DNA from: Mesotaenium endlicherianum
Taxonomy: Eukaryota; Streptophyta; Zygnematophyceae; Zygnematales; Mesotaeniaceae
Assembly (NCBI GenBank): GCA_009602735.1
Contig: WELA01007910.1
Span: 158,794-222,793 of the forward strand
DNA length: 64,000 nucleotides
Reading direction: 5' to 3'
A program made the translations under genes and the position numbers. Below are positions 59,641 through 64,000 of the stretch, piece by piece (positions within the stretch are counted from its first letter, which is position 1; every line of letters starts with the position of its first letter). Below the pieces are notes generated by a model, which saw only the letters and a list, made by a program, of their open reading frames with translations, ran no database searches and was not told the origin of the DNA.

Positions 59641-59989
59641 AAAAAAGCACAGGCGCGGTCAATGATGCTTCAATAATGCAAGAAGCATGAACTTGGACTC
59701 ATGTGCTAGAATATTTGGCATTCCAATTCAATAGCAACCAGTCTGGCAATTCACCCAGCTTTGTAGTCGTCGCGGTATTTCCTTTGCCTTAGACAGGTGG
59801 CAGCGCTGGTCTTGCGCGTGGCGCATGGCTGGGCTATATCGTCAGAGTGAGGCCTCGTCGTGCGTTTTTCAAGGCCGCCCACGAGCCAACTTTGTTCATG
59901 GCATTGCCCCACCAGAACCCTCTACCGCGTCAGTGACCACACGTCCAGCCCACCCTCCCTAACTCAAGCATGCGAAATGGTCGGCTCGG

Positions 59990-60682
59990 GGCCGTGCGTG
60001 GCAAGCTAGGAGGAGCAATAGAACGAGCGCTGGTTGCCTGGCTCCTCACGAGCTGCGCCTGCAGCAGGCTGAGCTTGCACGAGTGCACCAGGGCACGAGG
60101 GCTGCGGCTGCGTTGGGCTTGCGCGGATGCGCACCATCTCGTCCAGCAGCTCCTCCCCCTTTGCCTCCTCGAGGACTCCCAGGTCTTCGACCAGAAACTC
60201 GTCCAGCATGCCCCCTCCAACCAAGTCGTCCTCGTCGTCATAGTTGCCGTCGGCGGCCTAATTGTCCGTTGGCGCAGGCCCCTGGCCCTGGGGTGCGCCC
60301 TCCTCCCACTAGGGCTTGATGCCGCTCTCGATGAGATCAATTGCCAGGGCCTCCTCTAGGTCGTCGACGAGGGTGGCCTCCTCGGGCTCATGAGAAGGTC
60401 CCTGCTGCTGGCCCCCTATCGCTCCACCCTCCCCCTCGAGAGGAACATCCTTGGCGAGCAGGTTGGCCATGCAGGTCATCCCTAGCCGAGAGGGGCGGTC
60501 GATCGGCACCAGCTGCAGCTTCCTCTTGGAGACGCTTTAGCAGCTTCTCTACCGCATCTGGTCCAGCAAGCCTCCTGTAATCATACAGCGCTAGCTTGCA
60601 CAGCCCAGTTCCGGAGGTGTCCAACCCCAGCAAGTCGGCGTTGAGGACGCCTTTCTTTGCCGACCACTTGATCCGCTTAAGC
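59990..60682 (-). pseudogene. Decayed unrecognised host coding fragments b and c
   Basis: Fragment b starts at 60682 after the acceptor GAGCACAG and reads LKRIKWSAKKGVLNADLLGL and on to EKLLKRLQEE. Near 60540 the frame shifts by what looks like a small deletion. Fragment c then continues KLQLVPIDRPSRLGMTCM, an acidic EEATLVDDLEEALAIDLIES and GGGMLDEFLVEDLG down to about 59990. In fragment c the only in-frame stops are TAG, at 60309-60311, 60258-60260 and 60006-60008, with coding-like sequence on both sides. Fragment a joins b in phase (GA plus G gives Glu). The family is not recognised; the protein looks helical and acidic. Confidence 0.55.
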
Positions 60683-60836
60683 CTGTGCTCCCCAGAGCCA
60701 GACCACATTACCAAGTAAGAAAAAAGCATGAAAGCACGGAAGCAGCAGCAACATAGCTGCAAGTCTTGGCTATGCACACCGCAAACATTTCTAGCAGAGA
60801 GAATGTCGAGAGGGACAGAGGAAACGGGAAACTCAC

Positions 60837-61045
60837 TCTATTTCAATGGCTGCTACCGCCTTCTCCGCGTCGGCCTCGAGCTCGACAGACGACCTGATGT
60901 GCTCGAGCTTCTCCTCCAAGCTCTTGGAGCGTGCGGCCAGATCGAGCGCAAAGGCGAGTGCGGCAACGTTGCTCACAGCCCCAGCAAGCTCCCTCCTCTC
61001 CGTCTGCATGCCCCAAGCCCCAACACTCGAGCCCACTCCCACCAG
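60837..61045 (-). pseudogene. Unrecognised host exon (fragment a), cut by gypsy-A LTR
   Basis: Open minus-strand exon of long amphipathic helices (RRELAGAVSNVAALAFALDL, then SKSLEEKLEHIRSSVELEAD) ending at a strong donor AGA|GTGAGT. Its upstream side runs into the LTR that starts at 61046. It shows no internal stop. With fragment b it forms a plausible two-exon join; whether the gene is still expressed is unknown. Confidence 0.55.
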
Positions 61046-61764
61046 TGACATGAATCGACTTACCAAGTAAGCGATTATCAATTAATGAAGATCTTTATAT
61101 CAGCAAGTAATCTTTATGGTATTTTCTGTTGATTGATTAAACAACAAAAGACAACACACTAGCAATGGACAATACTCGCAAGTCAAATGGAAGTAAACTA
61201 GCATCAATAATGCAATCAGTAAAGTCACACATAAGCAAGGCTAGGAGACAGTGCATATCAATGGCTTCTCGCCTTGGATTCAGATCTCTCTCAGTAAGCT
61301 GTATCAAAGAGTTGGCCTTGTTTTCGAATGCCGAACTCGAGGGCAATACCTAGCATATGTACATGGAATGAGTGTACTCTTCAACGGCAAGTGCGATGGC
61401 ACCGCCTACCCAAGAGTTAACCACCTTGGTAGGACCTCGATTAACTAAATCCACCGCCATCTCCCATCATCCCAAATTGCCATCCATCCTAAGGATGTCA
61501 TCTGGCCAATCATTTAGCACACCACACCTAGATGCATATCTAGGCAGTTCGCTGCTACTGAGTACGGAAGTTAGCTGGCTGTCAAAGAATGTGTCAGTAA
61601 GCTGACCTAGTAGACTTCAACCTGCTGCTTCCAGCTGAGTCATTAAACTAATAAGTATATAAAGTCCAGCTGACTCAAATACTAATTGAAGTTCAGCAGG
61701 CTGAACTTAATTAACTACTATATATAAATGAATATTATATCTACTAGTATACTGATTCATTACA
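61046..61764 (-). repeat. 3' LTR of the gypsy-A derivative
   Basis: 719 bp, TGACATGAAT...ATTCATTACA on the plus strand, followed on the inner side by the polypurine tract (CCCTCCAACTTA on the plus strand, 61767-61778). It is inserted immediately beside host exon fragment a; the outer five bases are ACCAG. Confidence 0.88.
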
Positions 61765-63613
61765 ATCCCTCCAACTTAACGAGTTGTCGCCTCGACAACA
61801 CTAATACTGGGTACATTTTTCCCCCCAATTGAAGTGTTGATCTCCCTCCCTCCTTAGCCTACTGCCCCTATAAAGGAGATGCTCCTTGGGCTCTACGGTC
61901 AGGGGAGCGAGACTGGGAGCCAGACCTCCTGCTCCTGTCTAGGGGTCTCCTGAAGCCTGGGGGCTCCGAGTAGGGGGAACCAAGGGGAGAACGTAGTAAC
62001 TGGGCTGTTTCCTCCTGCACCGTCTGAAACTAAAGGGAGGCAGCCTTCTTTCGGGTATCCCTCAAACTGACAGGTACATATACTGGCATCCAAGAAGGAT
62101 GTTGCATGACATGAGCTAAGGGCACATGTCCTCTCTGCGAGGGAGATGCCGGCAGGCCTCTGGCTATTTCTCTGGCAGCCCTTCTGTCTGCCCTGTCTGA
62201 CTGGGTTTCTGCGCCTGCAACTGGGCTTTGTCCTCTGGCAGTCCCTAGCCAAGTGATATCTTCCTCCTCCGCCAGCAGGTGCAGAGCTGTGCCTACCCTG
62301 GCCAACCCAGTCTTCTCCATTACGGGGGATGTGGCAGGTGTCTGGGTCACAGCGGGGCTAGTGTCCACTTCCTCGTCTTCCCCCTCTTCTTCCTCTGACT
62401 CCTCCTCTTCTTCCTTGGACACCAAAGCATTACTCTGGCGCTTGTGATTGAATTGCTGCTGATCCCAGGCATCAGCATCCTGGATCAAGTCAGCCAGTTT
62501 CTCATACTTCTTTTCAGCAAAATGACCAGAGACTTTGGATTTCAAGCCATACCTGAAGTATGCTATCCTATACCGCTCTAGCAAGTTTGGCTGCTTCATC
62601 ATGTTCTCCTGGAAATTTTGAGCAAACTCAGCAACTGAAGTGGCCTGCTTCAGTGTCAAGGAGATCATTGCATAGATAGCTTTCTCCTGCTGGTTGATCA
62701 CATCAAACTTCTCATGAAGTTTCTCAACAAACTCTACCCAAGTAGGGTCACCGAGTTGTTGAGCCTTACGCTGTCCTTTCCAATACAGCCACCAGTCTGC
62801 TGCACTGCCTTACAGTAGTGCACCAGTGTGCCTGACCTTCTCGTAATCTTGCAGTTCTGGGTAGTTCTCCAGCCACTGCTCAACATCAGCAAGAAATTTG
62901 ATCAGGTAATACTTTTTGTTCCCCTTAGGATCATAATCCTGGGGAGGTTTCGGCTTGGGCTTACTAGGCCCTCTGCCACCAACACCAGTGGTTTGAGAAC
63001 CCAGTTGGTCTCTGTCCCACAGCAGAGACATTATGATTCTCTTGTCCTGCTGTTGGGACTGATACATGCTCGCCATTTGCGATTGCATTTGCATGAACAA
63101 TGCTTCCAATCCACACTCTGAGGTGGGAGCCTAGCAAATGCAGCAGTAGCAGTGGCATCAACTCGCTGAGTAGTGTCCTCAACAGTCCCCCTTGGTCCTG
63201 CAGCAGCAATTCCTGCCGCATTCAGCAGGTCACGAATTTGACCTAGGGGCACATTGAGTTGTACAGCAGGAGGTGGGTTCGGAACATTGGCCCTTGATGC
63301 CATAAGTTCGACAATGCGCTCGTCCGCTGGCTGTCCTTCCCTCCTTTCTGTATCTTCAGCAACCTTTGCTAATTTGGCTTTCTCCTCCTTAGCCTGCTGT
63401 GCTACGACTGCGGCAATAGCAGCTGCCTCATTTGCAGCCTCTCTTGCTGCAGTATCTGCCACTGCTTCGGAATAGGTACAGGTTCCCGCTTCATGGCTTT
63501 CAGCCTGATTTTTGACATTCTCGTTATCCTGGTTCTCCATGTCTTAGGAGTTGCTCTTTTGAGACCTTGTCCTTATCATACAAAGAACAGTGTGATAACA
63601 GCTCCGATACCAC

Positions 63614-64000
63614 TGAAATGAATCGACTTACCAAATAAGCGATTACCAATTAATGAAGAACTTTATATCAGCAAGTAATCTTTATGGTATTTTCTGTTGA
63701 TTGATTAAACAGCAAAAGACAACACACTAGCAATGGACAATACTCGCTAGTCAAATGGGAGTAAATTAGCATCAATAATGCAATCAGTAAACTTACACAT
63801 AAGCAAGGCTAGGAGACAGTGCATATCAATGGCTTCTCGCCCTGGATTCAGATATCTCTCAGTAAGCTGTACAAGAGAGTTGGCCTCGTTTTCGAATGCC
63901 GAACTCGAGGGCAATACCTAGCATATGTACATGGAATGAGTTTACTCTTCAACGGCAAGTGCGATGGCACCGCCTACCCGGGAGTTAACCACGTTGGTAG
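63614..64000 (-). repeat. 5' LTR of the gypsy-A derivative (partial)
   Basis: Begins TGAAATGAATCGACTTACC one base outside the primer-binding site (GCTCCGATACCA on the plus strand) and continues beyond the window. Confidence 0.88.

Larger units (their letters stand above)
61046..64000 (-). mobile_element. Gypsy-A internal-deletion derivative, cut by the window end
   Basis: Same LTRs, primer-binding site and polypurine tract as the element at 41191-50006, but only about 1.85 kb lies between the LTRs. Most of Gag (about 62.4-63.5 kb) is followed directly by the last part of the extra 3' coding region (about 61.9-62.4 kb). Protease, RT, RNase H and integrase are absent. This is a non-autonomous form that would need pol from an intact relative. 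The remaining Gag is itself broken in a few places. The 5' LTR runs past the window end. Confidence 0.85.

Noticed and set aside
50007-61045. UAG reassigned to glutamine in this organism
   Set aside because: The long receptor kinase coding sequence uses no internal TAG and ends with one, so decay of CAG codons is the simpler reading.
1-64000. CRISPR arrays, tRNA or rRNA genes, bacterial operons
   Set aside because: None seen; introns, LTR elements and receptor kinase structure all indicate a eukaryotic nuclear region.

Overview
The window looks like nuclear DNA of a streptophyte, either a charophyte-grade green alga or an early-diverging land plant. The reasons are a membrane receptor-like kinase (RLK) with malectin-like ectodomains, many short GT-AG introns, Ty1/copia and chromodomain Ty3/gypsy elements primed by initiator Met-tRNA, and Mutator-type TIR elements. 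The species cannot be fixed from the sequence alone. Host exons are GC-rich, while the repeat-derived DNA around them is more AT-rich.

Layout. 1-2375: 5' part of a copia element on the minus strand, cut by the window start. 2748-3685: a Mutator-like TIR element with a 9-bp target duplication. 4194-19040: one host gene on the minus strand, assembled here into 34 exons whose splice phases all agree (6651 nt, 2216 aa). It encodes a signal peptide, five tandem malectin-like modules (ten malectin folds), one membrane span and a kinase with its catalytic residues intact. 20213-22091: two more Mutator-like TIR elements, 64 bp apart, each with its own perfect 9-bp duplication. 23147-27850: a truncated gypsy element (family A) next to a heavily decayed gypsy element (family B) in the opposite orientation.

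27850-41190 is a nest of an uncharacterised non-coding repeat complex, with a solo gypsy-A LTR at 35197-35917, a satellite-like dimer array near 38030-38800 and a roughly 2.1-kb direct duplication (31903-34015 and 38907-41190). 41191-50006 is a gypsy-A element with both LTRs and an extra coding region between pol and the 3' LTR. 50007-51290 and 59540-61045 hold fragments of unrecognised host coding sequence, decayed, with only in-frame TAG stops. Between them, 52172-58307 is a nearly whole gypsy-C chromovirus inserted into a copy of the repeat complex with a perfect 5-bp duplication. 61046 to the window end is an internally deleted gypsy-A derivative that keeps LTRs, gag and the 3' coding region but has no pol.

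The main result is the 2216-residue receptor kinase. Its ectodomain has grown by tandem duplication of a five-exon cassette bounded by phase-1 introns, so each copy joins in frame with the next. Everything else is mostly mobile-element strata, some nested, plus relics of one or two host genes.
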